Made by a program: the position numbers and the translations under genes
NCBI GenBank assembly: GCA_963728855.1
Contig: CAVSLN010000015.1
Coordinates: forward strand, 119,637-183,636
DNA: 64,000 nt
Reading direction: 5' to 3'
DNA from: AC-43 sp963728855
GTDB taxonomy: Bacteria > Actinomycetota > Actinomycetes > Mycobacteriales > Micromonosporaceae
The notes under the pieces: generated by a model
What the model was told of the DNA's origin: nothing
The model's database searches: none
The model's input: only the letters and a program-made list of their open reading frames with translations
In this document: piece after piece, positions 25,145 to 33,722 of the stretch
Position numbering within the stretch: the first letter of the stretch is position 1
Layout: each line of letters opens with the position of its first letter

Positions 25145-25878
25145 GCCGGGACGAGTTCGCCGCCGCGCTTCGCGGGCTGGCGCCGCGCTACTGGGACAGA
25201 CACCCCTTCCACATCCGACTGAACTCCGGCGGATGTTCGCCGGACGAGGTCCGGTCGTGGGTGGCCAACCGCTGGTACTACCAGCGGAGCCTGTCCCAGA
25301 AGAACGGCGCCATCATCGCGAACTGCCCGCTGCCCGAGGTCCGGCGCCAGTGGGTGACGCGCATCGCGTTCCAAGACGGGGAACGTGAGGGGGAGGGCGG
25401 GCTGGGAGACTGGCTCGCCCTCGCCGACGCGGTGGGACTCTCCCGGGAGGAGGTCATCGACGAGCGCCATCTCCTTTCCGGGGTACGGTTCGCCATCGAC
25501 GCCTACGTCAACTTCTGCCGCACCCGGCCCTGGGTCGAGGGCGCGGCGGCCGCGCTGACCGAGCTGTTCTCGCCCGACCACATGGCCGACCGGGTCACCG
25601 CCTGGCGGCAGCACTACGACTGGATCAAGCCGGACGGGTACGCGTACTTCGAGTCGCGCATCCCGCTCGTGCGCCGGGACAGTGAGTACACGCTGGACCT
25701 GGTGCTCGACAACTGCCTCCGGCGCGACCAGCAGGACGCCGCCATCGCCGCGCTGTCGTTCAAGTGCGACGTGTTGCGGGCCATGCTCGACGCGATCGAC
25801 TACGACAGCGTCGAGCGGAGCCGAGCCGCCCTTTGGCGAGGCGAGCACGACCAACGCCGCTCTGCGGGCTCGGAATGA
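25129..25878 (+). CDS. pqqC: PqqC, pyrroloquinoline-quinone synthase
   Basis: 249 residues from GTG at 25129, inside the end of pqqA. PqqC performs the last step, an eight-electron ring closure and oxidation of AHQQ to PQQ without a cofactor. Hallmarks: YWDRHPFHIRLNSGGCSPDE near the N-terminus, WVANRWYYQRSLSQKNGAII, and the C-terminal YFESRIPLVRRDSEYTLDL. The length matches the family (230-255). Its stop overlaps the next ATG (ATGA), so translation is coupled through the operon. Confidence 0.95.
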   Translation: MERPLGRDEFAAALRGLAPRYWDRHPFHIRLNSGGCSPDEVRSWVANRWYYQRSLSQKNGAIIANCPLPEVRRQWVTRIAFQDGEREGEGGLGDWLALADAVGLSREEVIDERHLLSGVRFAIDAYVNFCRTRPWVEGAAAALTELFSPDHMADRVTAWRQHYDWIKPDGYAYFESRIPLVRRDSEYTLDLVLDNCLRRDQQDAAIAALSFKCDVLRAMLDAIDYDSVERSRAALWRGEHDQRRSAGSE

Positions 25879-27353
25879 CGCTCGGCCTCGACAGCCGACC
25901 CGGCCTGCGGCGCGGGGTGAAGCTGGCGTACGACCCGGTACGCGACCGGATGGCGCTGCTCTACCCCGAAGGCGTGCTGCTGCTCAACGAGACCGCGGCG
26001 GCCGTACTCGTCTACTGCGACGGGCAGCGTACGGTGCCGGAGGTCGCCGAGGCGCTGTCCGCCGAGTACGACGACGTGCGCGCCGAGGACGTGCTGGGCC
26101 TGCTGGCCGACCTGGACGGGCGGCGGCTGCTGGTACACGACGGCAGCGGCCGCCCGGCCGAGCCCTTCGGCCCGGAGCTGCCGACCCGGCAGGCGGTGGA
26201 GTCGACTGGGCCGGCGGAGCCGGCGCGGCCGGCGCGGGTGCCGGTACCGCTGGGGATGCTGGCCGAGGTCACCTACCGGTGCCCGCTGCACTGCACGTAC
26301 TGCTCCAACCCGGTCAACCTGGCCGACTACTCCGACGAGCTGGGCACCGACGACTGGCTGCGGGTGCTGGCGGAGGCCCGGGCGCTGGGCGTACTGCAGG
26401 TGCACTTCTCCGGCGGCGAGCCGATGCTGCGCCGGGACCTGTCCACACTGGTCAGTCGCGCGCACGCCCTCGGCATGTACAGCAACCTGGTGACCAGCGG
26501 CATCCCGATGAAGGAGGCCGACCTCGCCGCGCTCGCCGCGGCCGGGCTGGACCACTTCCAACTGTCCATTCAGGACAGTCTGCCGACCTCCGCCGACGCC
26601 ATCGCCGGCCTGCGGGGGCACGAGCGCAAGCTTCAGGTCGCCGAGATGGTACGGCGAAACGGGCTCCCCCTGACCGTCAACGTCGTGCTGCACCGGGCCA
26701 ACGTCGAGCGGCTGCTGCCGATCGCCGAGCTGGCCGTCAGCATGGGCGCCGAGCGCCTCGAGCTGGCGCACACCCAGTTCTACGGCTGGGCGCTGACGAA
26801 CCGGGCCGCCCTGATGCCGTCGCGCGAACAGGTCGAGCAGGCCACCCGGGACGCGACCGTGGCTAAGGAGCGGTACGGCGACTCCGTCGAGATCGTGCAC
26901 GTGGTCGCCGACTACCACGACAGCACCCCGAAGCCGTGCATGTACGGCTGGGGCAGCCGCCAGCTCGTCGTGGCGCCGGGCGGCGACGTACTGCCGTGCC
27001 TGTCCGCCGCCCAGCTACCGGGCCTCGGCATCGTCAACGTACGTGAGGCGTCGCTCCACGAGATCTGGTACTCCTCGCCGGCGTTCAACCGGTTCCGGGG
27101 TACCGAGTGGATGCCGGAGCCGTGCCAGAGCTGCGTACTGAAGGACATTGACTTTGGTGGATGCCGTTGTCAGGCGTACCAGCTGCTGGGTGACGCCGGC
27201 GCGACGGACCCGGTGTGCCCGCTGTCCCCGCACCACGACGTGGTGACCGGGCTGACCGCCGCTCCGGCGGCGGTCCCGGTACCGCGGAGGTCGACCGGTC
27301 CGGGTCGTGCGCGGCACCAGACGCCGCCGAGCCGGACTGGTCGAGACGGGTGA
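25875..27353 (+). CDS. pqqE: PqqD-PqqE fusion (peptide chaperone plus radical SAM cross-linking enzyme)
   Basis: 492 residues from ATG at 25875. Residues 1-90 are PqqD, the RiPP recognition element that carries PqqA (PGLRRGVKLAYDPVRDRMAL; LLNETAAAVLVYCDGQRTV). After a Pro/Ala linker, residues about 125-470 are PqqE: the radical SAM motif CPLHCTYC (C136, C140, C143), HFSGGEPMLRRDL, and a SPASM-type C-terminal Cys set (PCMYGWGS; LPCLSAAQ; CQSCVLKDIDFGGCRCQAY; CPLS). PqqE forms the Glu-Tyr carbon-carbon bond. Fusion guarantees one-to-one chaperone and enzyme. The last 40 residues are Pro/Arg-rich and unlike the family. Confidence 0.95.
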   Translation: MTLGLDSRPGLRRGVKLAYDPVRDRMALLYPEGVLLLNETAAAVLVYCDGQRTVPEVAEALSAEYDDVRAEDVLGLLADLDGRRLLVHDGSGRPAEPFGPELPTRQAVESTGPAEPARPARVPVPLGMLAEVTYRCPLHCTYCSNPVNLADYSDELGTDDWLRVLAEARALGVLQVHFSGGEPMLRRDLSTLVSRAHALGMYSNLVTSGIPMKEADLAALAAAGLDHFQLSIQDSLPTSADAIAGLRGHERKLQVAEMVRRNGLPLTVNVVLHRANVERLLPIAELAVSMGAERLELAHTQFYGWALTNRAALMPSREQVEQATRDATVAKERYGDSVEIVHVVADYHDSTPKPCMYGWGSRQLVVAPGGDVLPCLSAAQLPGLGIVNVREASLHEIWYSSPAFNRFRGTEWMPEPCQSCVLKDIDFGGCRCQAYQLLGDAGATDPVCPLSPHHDVVTGLTAAPAAVPVPRRSTGPGRARHQTPPSRTGRDG

Positions 27354-28222
27354 AGGTCCGCTTCCTCGGTACGGCCGCCGGCGGTGGCCTGCCCCAGTGG
27401 AACTGCGCCTGCCCCGGCTGTACGGTCGCCCGGCGCGCCGGCATCGGGCGCACCCAGGACTGCCTCGCCGTCACCGGCGACGGCCGGGCCTGGTACCTGG
27501 TCAACGCCTCGCCGGACCTGCGGGTGCAGATCGTCGGCGCGCCCGAGCTGGTGCCCGGCCCCGGCCTGCGGGACACCCCGATCCGCGGCGTGCTGCTGTC
27601 CAGCGCCGAGCTCGACCACACCCTTGGCCTGGTCACCTTGCGGGAGGCCACGTCCCTGGCCGTGTACGCGACCGGACCGGTACGGGCCGCGCTCACCGGG
27701 CCGTTCCCGGCCGGGCCGATCCTCGACCGGTACACGACGGTCGGCTGGCACGAGATGACGCCGGGCAAACCGTCCACAGTGGACGGTGGGCTGACCGTGA
27801 CCGCGGTGACGCTCGGCGCGAAGCGGCCCCGGTACGCTGACGGGCTGCCCGGCTCGGACTGGGTGGTGGCGCTGCGGATCGCCGATACGCAGACCGGTGG
27901 CGTGCTCGTCTACGCACCGTGCCTCGCCGAGTGGGGTCCGGCGTTCGAGTCCGCCATCGAGGGCGCCGACGTGGTCGTGGTCGACGGCACGTTCCTGTAC
28001 GACGACGAGATGACCCGGGAGGCCGGGGGCGGGCGGCCGGCCGGCGCCATGGGTCACCTACCGATCGAGGACACGCTCACCCGGGTACCGGCCGGTACCC
28101 GGGTGCTCTACACGCACCTCAACAACACCAACCCCGTCGCCCGTACCGGCGCCCCGGAGCTGGCCCGGCTCGCGGCCGCCGGCGCCGAGGTGGCGGCCGA
28201 CGGCCAACTGCTGGAGCTCTAG
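27350..28222 (+). CDS. pqqB: PqqB, metallo-beta-lactamase-fold hydroxylase of PQQ biosynthesis
   Basis: 290 residues from GTG at 27350, overlapping the pqqE stop (GTGA). Starts VKVRFLGTAAGGGLPQWNC, a PqqB signature including the Cys-rich NCACPGC zinc site. The metal-binding region reads LSSAELDHTLGLVTLRE rather than HxHxDH, as in true PqqB. GTFLYDDEMTREAGG and HLPIEDTL later provide further ligands. PqqB is an Fe(II) hydroxylase acting on the Glu-Tyr intermediate. It is the last gene; its TAG is the first triplet of a six-copy 43-bp repeat array. Confidence 0.95.
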   Translation: MKVRFLGTAAGGGLPQWNCACPGCTVARRAGIGRTQDCLAVTGDGRAWYLVNASPDLRVQIVGAPELVPGPGLRDTPIRGVLLSSAELDHTLGLVTLREATSLAVYATGPVRAALTGPFPAGPILDRYTTVGWHEMTPGKPSTVDGGLTVTAVTLGAKRPRYADGLPGSDWVVALRIADTQTGGVLVYAPCLAEWGPAFESAIEGADVVVVDGTFLYDDEMTREAGGGRPAGAMGHLPIEDTLTRVPAGTRVLYTHLNNTNPVARTGAPELARLAAAGAEVAADGQLLEL

Positions 28223-28477
28223 GAGGACCTCTGGCTGTAGCCGCTCCGACAAGCTGCGCGGCTAGGAGGACCTCTGGCTGTAGCCGCTCCGACAAGCTGC
28301 GCGGCTAGGAGGACCTCTGGCTGTAGCCGCTCCGACAAGCTGCGCGGCTAGGAGGACCTCTGGCTGTAGCCGCTCCGACAAGCTGCGCGGCTAGGAGGAC
28401 CTCTGGCTGTAGCCGCTCCGACAAGCTGCGCGGCTAGGAGGACCTCTGGCTGTAGCCGCTCCGACAAGCTGCGCGGC
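28220..28477. repeat. Six tandem, essentially identical copies of a 43-bp repeat between convergent genes
   Basis: Units start at 28220, 28263, 28306, 28349, 28392 and 28435. Each reads TAGGAGGACCTCTGGCTG followed by the core TAGCCGCTCCGACA-AGCTGCGCGGC. The first three bases of the first unit are the pqqB stop codon, and the array ends exactly at the stop of the convergent lipoprotein gene. TAGCCGC and GCGGCTA within each unit can pair, so the array is a series of hairpins and may act as a bidirectional terminator or mRNA stabiliser. The core is shared with 21770-21933. Confidence 0.95.
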
Positions 28478-29025
28478 TAGGAGCTCGGGTTGCTGTACGC
28501 CGAGGCCGACACCGTCTTCTTCACGTTGGTGTTCTTGATGGCCAGCGTGTAGGTGTGGGTGACCTTCTGCCGGGGCGGCTGCTCGCTGCACGCGAAGTAC
28601 AGCTTGTCGGATCCCTCGGTGCCCGGGTACGACTTGTAGAGCCCGCCGTCCATCGACAGGTCGACGGTGTCCGCGCCGGCGATCTTCCAGGAGACCGTGA
28701 CGGAGCCTTCCGTGCCGTAGGGCTGGCCCTGCGGGTGGGACGGGCAGACCGCGTCGGTCGCGGTGAAGCTGACGATGCGCGGGCCGGACGGGTTGGTGCT
28801 CGGGCTCGGGGAGGCGTGGTGGCCGCCGCCGGTACCGCTTCCGTTACCGGTGCCGCTGGTGTCGGTGGTTTCCGAGGGGGAGGGGGAGGCGTCGATCGCG
28901 CCGAGGCCGGCGCTGGCCGGGTTCTGCTGGTTGCCCCCGGTGCCGCGTGCGGGGTGTGCGCAGCCCGCCAGCGCTAATAAACCCGCGGCGACGAGCGAGA
29001 CGGTGGCGAGGGTACGGCTGGTCAT
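28477..29025 (-). CDS. Secreted lipoprotein with an Ig-like C-terminal domain
   Basis: 182 residues from ATG at 29025. Signal peptide with lipobox LAGC (Cys at residue 22): MTSRTLATVSLVAAGLLALAGC. Residues 23-80 are a Gly/Ser/Thr/Pro linker (SPSPSETTDTSGTGNGSGTG). Residues 85-182 look like a beta-sandwich (PRIVSFTATDAVCPSHPQGQ; VTVSWKIAGADTVDLSMDGG; HTYTLAIKNTNVKKTVSASA) of the kind found in Ig-like surface domains. It should be attached to the outer face of the membrane. No enzyme motif. It converges on pqqB across the repeat array. Confidence 0.8.
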   Translation of the reverse strand: MTSRTLATVSLVAAGLLALAGCAHPARGTGGNQQNPASAGLGAIDASPSPSETTDTSGTGNGSGTGGGHHASPSPSTNPSGPRIVSFTATDAVCPSHPQGQPYGTEGSVTVSWKIAGADTVDLSMDGGLYKSYPGTEGSDKLYFACSEQPPRQKVTHTYTLAIKNTNVKKTVSASAYSNPSS

Positions 29026-29077
29026 ACGTCGACGGTAAGCACCCGCCCGACGTTCCGAATCCCTGGTTCGTGCCGCG

Positions 29078-29254
29078 CTACTCGCGAACCGGACGGTGCG
29101 TACCGGCGGGTCGGGTGCCCGACGGGCGCGAGCCGCCCGGACGGGAGCCGGTGGGGCGGGTGCCGGCCCAGCGGAGCCAGGAGACTAGTGCGGCGGACGC
29201 CGCTCCTCCCCTGAGGATCAGTAGCCCGTTCGGGGTGTCGACCGGGATGGCCAT
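29078..29254 (-). CDS. Possible small protein with Arg/Pro-rich repeat tail
   Basis: 58 residues from ATG at 29254: MAIPVDTPNGLLILRGG followed by a hydrophobic ASAALVSWLRW and then imperfect repeats of the type (T/S)RP-x-G. No ribosome site. It lies between the primase-polymerase gene and the lipoprotein gene, on the same strand. Weak evidence; the rest of this gap shows nothing. Confidence 0.3.
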   Translation of the reverse strand: MAIPVDTPNGLLILRGGAASAALVSWLRWAGTRPTGSRPGGSRPSGTRPAGTHRPVRE

Positions 29255-29355
29255 GCCGACTAGGTTATGACCTGCGATGCCAGAGCTTCCAGCCGCCCCG
29301 ACCACCGACCGCGCGGGTGCCCGGCCGGCGCCGGTCCACGGCAAGATTGCCCAGG

Positions 29356-29931
29356 TCAGGCCGCCTGCGGTACGGAGACGGGATGGCGGTGCGCCGCCGG
29401 CAGCCCGCCGGCCAGGCTCGCCTGTACCGCCCCCGGGTCGGGCAGCTGCCAGGACACCTCCTCCGGGTCGACCAGCCAGCGCACCCGCCCCTCGAGGGTG
29501 GGCGTCGGCGGCGCCGGTACCCACGAGCCCTCCCCGTGCAGCACCACGTCCGGCCGGCAGGCGAGCTCAGGACCCAGCGCGGCACCCGCCCGTACCACAA
29601 ACATCCAGCGTCCCGCGCCGGTCACCGCGACCGGCCCGCGGGGCCGGTCCCCGGTGGCGCCGGTGCCCAGGAACGCCGGTACCTCCAGCACGTCGAAGGC
29701 CCGGCCGGTGGCCAGCAGGATCGCGTGCGGCCGCGCCCACCGCCGCGTCACCTCCTCCGGGTCGCCCAGGGCCGTGCCTTCCCACGACCACCGGGCCGGA
29801 TGGCAGGCGACCGTCGGGCAGCCGGTCTCCTCGCAGCGGAACCGGTCGCCCACGAGCACCGCGCCGGGTACCACGTCCCAGCCGTGCTCGGCGAAGCGTG
29901 CCGCCGCCCGGCGCAGCCGGTTGCGGTCCAT
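29356..29931 (-). CDS. Bifunctional primase-polymerase (Prim-Pol) N-terminal domain protein
   Basis: 191 residues from ATG at 29931 (an in-frame start 24 bases upstream is possible). The opening LRRAAARFAEHGWDVVPGAVL, the CEETGCPTVACHPARWSWEG block and RWARPHAILLATGRAFDVLEV match the Prim_Pol fold found in actinobacterial element and chromosomal proteins; the D-x-E/V in FDVLEV belongs to the catalytic metal site. There is no helicase or C-terminal domain, so this is a stand-alone Prim-Pol unit, shorter than replication proteins of integrative elements. A role in DNA repair priming or a decayed element gene are both possible. Confidence 0.75.
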   Translation of the reverse strand: MDRNRLRRAAARFAEHGWDVVPGAVLVGDRFRCEETGCPTVACHPARWSWEGTALGDPEEVTRRWARPHAILLATGRAFDVLEVPAFLGTGATGDRPRGPVAVTGAGRWMFVVRAGAALGPELACRPDVVLHGEGSWVPAPPTPTLEGRVRWLVDPEEVSWQLPDPGAVQASLAGGLPAAHRHPVSVPQAA

Positions 29932-29981
29932 CGTGCCCACGACTCGCGTCAACATCGTCTACCCTCGCTCATGGTCTCGTC

Positions 29982-30065
29982 GTGGGCCGGCACCTGGACC
30001 GGACCAGCAAGGCGGTGCACGCCGTGGGCCGGCAAGTGGGCCGGAGCAGCAAGGCGGTGCACTTC
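29982..30065. repeat. Two tandem 42-bp repeats upstream of an XRE regulator
   Basis: GTGGGCCGGCACCTGGACC... at 29982 and GTGGGCCGGCAAGTGGGCC... at 30024, both ending in AGCAAGGCGGTGCAC. The same family, in the opposite orientation and with the same period, is inside the dioxygenase gene at 24556. Confidence 0.85.
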
Positions 30066-30220
30066 TGCCGTAACTTCTCGGGCGAACGGTCGTTGCGACC
30101 GTTAGGGAGCCAGTTGCATCCTGCTTCGGAACGTACGACCATCAGCCGCGGTAATGGCGCACCACCGGTGCGACACCCCGGCACTATCGCGGCGGCGGGC
30201 TGACAGCGAGGAGGACAGAC

Positions 30221-31453
30221 GTGGACGAGCTACCCATCGGCCGTCGCGTCGCGTACTGGCGCGGCCGGCGCCGCATGTCCCAACAGGTCTTCGCCGACCG
30301 GTTGGGGAAGTCGAAGAGCTGGGTGGACAAGGTCGAACGAGGGGTACGGCGGCTGGACAAGTTCTCCGTCGTGTACGAGATCGCCGACGTCCTCCAGGTC
30401 GACGTGCAGCTGCTGCTGGGCAAGGAGCCCGAGCGCCGGCCGGGCAGCGTGAACTGCATCGACCAGGTCGAGGTCGAGGAGATCCGGGCGGCGCTGGAGC
30501 GCTACGACCAGATCAGCGCGTTCTTCTACTCCCCGCCCGAGCCGCCGCCCCTGGACGAGCTGCGCAAGGCCGTCGGGTACGCGTGGATCACCTTCCAGCA
30601 CGCCAAGTACGGCACGCTCGCCCGTACCCTGCCGAGGCTCCTTCGCGAGGCGCAGGCCGCCGACACCGGGTACGCGCACACCGAGGTGGGCGAGGACGCG
30701 GCCCACCTGCTCGGCCAGGTGTACCAGATCTCCTCCTCCGCGCTGCGCAAGCTCGGCGAGCACGAGCTGTCCTGGCTGGCCGCGGACCGGTCGATCGCGG
30801 TGTCCCAGCGCTCCGGCGACCACCTGCTCGCCGCCATCGCCAGCTACCGCGTGGGCAGCTCGCTGCTCGCGCTCGGCCGGGCCCGGCCGGCGCTGGAGGT
30901 GAATGTCAACATCGCCAACCGGCTCGCCCCCGGTGCGGAGGTCGAGCCGACCACCCCCGAGCGGCTGTCCGTCTACGGCATGCTGCTGCTCAACGGCGCC
31001 ATGGCGGCGGCCCGGATCGGCGACAGCGCGACCGTCCGCGACCTGCTGCGCGGCGCCGACGACGCGGCCATGGCGCTGAGCGGCGACCACAACTTCTACT
31101 GGACCTGCTTCGGCCCGACCAACGTCCAGCTGCACCGGGCCGCCGCGGCGGTCGAGCTCGGCGAGGGCAAGCTCGCCGTGGAGACGCACGAGCACATCGA
31201 CCAGGGCGGCTTCACCTCGCTGCTGCCCGAGCGCCGGGCGCACCACTTCATCGACCTGGCCCGCGGGCTGGCCCAGGTGGGCGACGTCGACCGGGCCAGC
31301 GAGATGCTGCTGGAGGGCGACCGCCTGGCGCCTTCGGAGATCCGTTGCCGGCCGATCGCCCACGAGGTGCTCTCGGATGTGCTGCGCCGTACGAGAGGGG
31401 CGCCGAGTGCGTCGGTCGCCGAACTCGCCGAGAACATGGGCGTCGGGGTCTGA
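30221..31453 (+). CDS. XRE-family regulator with TPR-like C-terminal domain
   Basis: 410 residues from GTG at 30221 with AGGAGG upstream. HTH_3 domain residues 5-62: RVAYWRGRRRMSQQVFADRL, then GKSKSWVDKVERGVRRLD (recognition helix). The remaining 340 residues are TPR-like helical pairs (GQVYQISSSALRKLGEHELS; ASYRVGSSLLALGRARPALE; FGPTNVQLHRAAAAVELGEG). This is the same architecture as the regulator at 44965, whose FGPTNV motif it shares. The C-terminal part probably senses a peptide or small molecule. The flavoprotein gene follows 13 bases after the stop, so the two form an operon. Confidence 0.88.
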   Translation: MDELPIGRRVAYWRGRRRMSQQVFADRLGKSKSWVDKVERGVRRLDKFSVVYEIADVLQVDVQLLLGKEPERRPGSVNCIDQVEVEEIRAALERYDQISAFFYSPPEPPPLDELRKAVGYAWITFQHAKYGTLARTLPRLLREAQAADTGYAHTEVGEDAAHLLGQVYQISSSALRKLGEHELSWLAADRSIAVSQRSGDHLLAAIASYRVGSSLLALGRARPALEVNVNIANRLAPGAEVEPTTPERLSVYGMLLLNGAMAAARIGDSATVRDLLRGADDAAMALSGDHNFYWTCFGPTNVQLHRAAAAVELGEGKLAVETHEHIDQGGFTSLLPERRAHHFIDLARGLAQVGDVDRASEMLLEGDRLAPSEIRCRPIAHEVLSDVLRRTRGAPSASVAELAENMGVGV

Positions 31454-31466
31454 GTCGGGCCGCCGG

Positions 31467-32024
31467 ATGAGCGGCCGCGTCCTCTACGCCGTCGTCTGCG
31501 GTTCCCCGGCTGCCCGGCACGTCAGCATCCTGGTCGACCTGGCCCAGGCGGAGGGGTGGGACGTGTGCGTGATCGCCACCCCGGACGGGCGCAAGTTCAT
31601 CGACGCGGGCGCGCTGGCCGCGCAGACCGGGTACCCGGTGCGCAGCTGGTACAAGAACCCGGGCGACCCGGACGTGCTGCCGCCGCCGCAGGCGATGATC
31701 GTCGCGCCCGCCACGGTGAACACGATCAACAAGTGGTCGGCCGGGATCACCGACACGCTCGCGCTCGGGCTGCTCGTCGAGGGGCAGGGACGGGGGCTGC
31801 CGATCGTGGCGGTGCCGTACACCAACGCCGCCATGGCCGCGCACCCCGCCTTCCTGGAGAGCGTGGGCCGGCTGCGGGGCTGGGGCGTCGCGGTGCTCTT
31901 CGGCGAGGACGTGTTCCCGCTGCACGCGCCCGGCACGATGGAGAGCCACATCCACGAGTTCCCGTGGCGGCTCGCGTTCCGCACGCTCATCGAGCGGGAC
32001 AACGCCGGCGCGCAGTTGCGCTAG
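31467..32024 (+). CDS. Flavoprotein of the PPC-decarboxylase superfamily
   Basis: 185 residues from ATG at 31467, 13 bases after the XRE gene. The Rossmann-like flavoprotein fold starts LYAVVCGSPAARHVSILVDL and contains the FMN-binding MIVAPATVNTINKWSAGITD block and a VPYTNAAMAAHPAFLESV stretch that replaces the ACPAMN motif of Dfp/CoaC. Family members are oxidoreductive decarboxylases for phosphopantothenoylcysteine or for peptide C-terminal cysteines (EpiD type). In actinomycetes the XRE-flavoprotein pair recurs, but the substrate is not known to me. A CoaC role is unlikely because the motif differs. Confidence 0.82.
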   Translation: MSGRVLYAVVCGSPAARHVSILVDLAQAEGWDVCVIATPDGRKFIDAGALAAQTGYPVRSWYKNPGDPDVLPPPQAMIVAPATVNTINKWSAGITDTLALGLLVEGQGRGLPIVAVPYTNAAMAAHPAFLESVGRLRGWGVAVLFGEDVFPLHAPGTMESHIHEFPWRLAFRTLIERDNAGAQLR

Positions 32025-32141
32025 GGCGTGGCGTTTGCACCGTGGTGCTCAGTTGTCCGCGGGAAACATCACCCGCTGCCGTCGGGTGCCCCGCCGACGT
32101 CCTTCGGCGCCGGTACGTCAGTCGCTGGTAACCTCGCGGCC

Positions 32142-32873
32142 GTGACCAGTGTCGGTGAGGTGGCGGCGTTCCTGGACCGGCGCTACCCGCCCGACTGGGC
32201 CGAGGAGTGGGACCGGGTCGGGCTGGTGCTCGGCGAGCCGGCGGCGGTGGTGGAGACCGTACTGGTGGTCGTGGACTGCGTACCGGAGACGGTCGACGAG
32301 GCCCTCGCGCTCGGCGCCGACCTGATCGTGGCGCACCATCCGCTGCTGCTGCGCGGCGTGACCAGCGTGGCGCCCACGACGTACAAGGGCCGGATCGTGC
32401 ACCGGCTGATCCGGTCGGGCATCGCGCTGTTCATCGCGCACACCAACGCCGACGTCGCCGCGCCCGGGGTGTCCGACGCGCTCGCCGCCCGGCTCGGACT
32501 GAAGGCGCTGCGACCGCTCGCCCCCGGCGGCCCGGACGGCTCGGACGGCCGCGGGACCGGACGGGTCGGCGAGCTGCCGGCGGCCATGTCGCTGACCTCG
32601 TTCGCGCGGCTGGCCGGTGCCGCGTTACCGATCACCGCCTGGGGCGTACGGGCCGCCGGCGACCCCGAACGCGAGGTGCGTACCGTCGCCGTGTGCGGCG
32701 GCTCCGGCGACGCCTTCCTGACCGACGCCGTACGGGCCGGGGTCGACGCGTACCTCACCGCCGACCTGCGCCACCATCCGGCCAGCGAGCACCTCGCCGA
32801 CGGCGGGCCGGCCCTGCTGGACGCCGCGCACTGGGCGACCGAGCGCCCCTGGCTGGACGCCCTGGCCGCCTAG
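32142..32873 (+). CDS. Nif3-like dinuclear metal-centre protein
   Basis: 243 residues from GTG at 32142. The family (GTP cyclohydrolase I type 2, NIF3) forms hexamers with two metals per subunit. Signatures: EEWDRVGLVLGEP near the N-terminus, LIVAHHPLLLRGV (metal His pair), ALFIAHTNADVAAPG, and near the C-terminus VDAYLTADLRHHPASEHLA with further His ligands. This is the short type without the PII-like insert. The gene heads a Nif3 / zinc-ribbon / RNase H-phosphatase string that is known from actinobacteria, for example Rv2230c-Rv2228c in M. tuberculosis. Confidence 0.93.
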   Translation: MTSVGEVAAFLDRRYPPDWAEEWDRVGLVLGEPAAVVETVLVVVDCVPETVDEALALGADLIVAHHPLLLRGVTSVAPTTYKGRIVHRLIRSGIALFIAHTNADVAAPGVSDALAARLGLKALRPLAPGGPDGSDGRGTGRVGELPAAMSLTSFARLAGAALPITAWGVRAAGDPEREVRTVAVCGGSGDAFLTDAVRAGVDAYLTADLRHHPASEHLADGGPALLDAAHWATERPWLDALAA

Positions 32874-32973
32874 CTGCGCGCCGGGCTCGGAGTCCGTACG
32901 GTCGCCTCCGACCTGGACACCGACCCGTGGACGGTGCACGTCCCGACCATCGTTGCACCAAGGAGCCCCGACC

Positions 32974-33718
32974 GTGAAGGCTGATCCCGAAGCCCAGCGC
33001 CGCCTGCTCGACCTCCAGGCCATCGACACCGCGCTGGCCCAGCTCGCCCACCGCCGCCGTACCCTGCCCGAGCACGCCGAGCTGGACCGGCTGGCCCGGG
33101 AGATCGCCACAGCTGGACGACGAGCGGATCCGGGCCCAGGTCGCGGTCGACGACCTGGACCGTGACATCGCCCGGCTGGAGAAGGACATCGAGCAGGTAC
33201 GGGCGCGCAAGGGCAAGGACCAGACCCGGCTGGACGCCGGTACGCGGGCCGGCCCGGGAGCTGGAGGCGCTGCAGCACGAGCTGGCCTCGCTGAACCGGC
33301 GCCAGTCCGAGCTGGAGGACGCCGAGCTGGAGCTGATGGAGCAGCGGGAGACCGCCGAGACCGCGCTGACCGAGGTGCAGAACCGGCGGGCCGCCGTACC
33401 GGGCCCGGCGGGAGACCGCGGAGACGGCCCGGAACGAGGCGCTGCGCCGAGATCGCCCAGGACGAGGAGTTCCGCACGGCTGGTCGCCGGCCGCTGGTCG
33501 CCGACCTGCCCGCCGACCTGGTCGCGCTCTACGACCGGATCCGGGAGTCGTCCGGCGGGATCGGTGCCGCGCTGCTGCGCGCCGGCCGCTGCGGGGGCTG
33601 CCGGCTGGAGCTGTCCGGCAGCGAACGCGCCGCGGTCCGGGCCGCCGCACCCGACGAGGTGGTCCGCTGCGAGGAGTGCCGCCGGATCCTGGTCCGTACC
33701 GCGGAGTCGGGCCTGTGA
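32974..33718 (+). pseudogene. CT398-like zinc-ribbon coiled-coil protein, frame broken several times
   Basis: Starts at GTG 32974 with AAGGAG upstream (VKADPEAQRRLLDLQAIDTA) and ends at TGA 33718 after a zinc ribbon CGGCRLELSG...CEECRRILV. Between them the expected coiled coil is present but spread over different frames: QLDDERIRAQVAVDDLDRDI after about 33110, ELEALQHELASLNRRQSELE after about 33245, then RRETAETARNEALRR near 33410 and EIAQDEEFRTAGRRPL near 33450. At least four indels are needed. The family is conserved in actinobacteria between nif3 and the RNase H gene. Because neighbours show the same damage, uncorrected assembly errors are the leading explanation; if so this is an intact gene of about 245 residues. 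Confidence 0.85.
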
Positions 33719-33722
33719 CGGC

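Noticed and set aside
28220..28477. 43-bp tandem array as a CRISPR array
   Set aside because: Units are contiguous and identical with no variable spacers, and there are no cas genes nearby.
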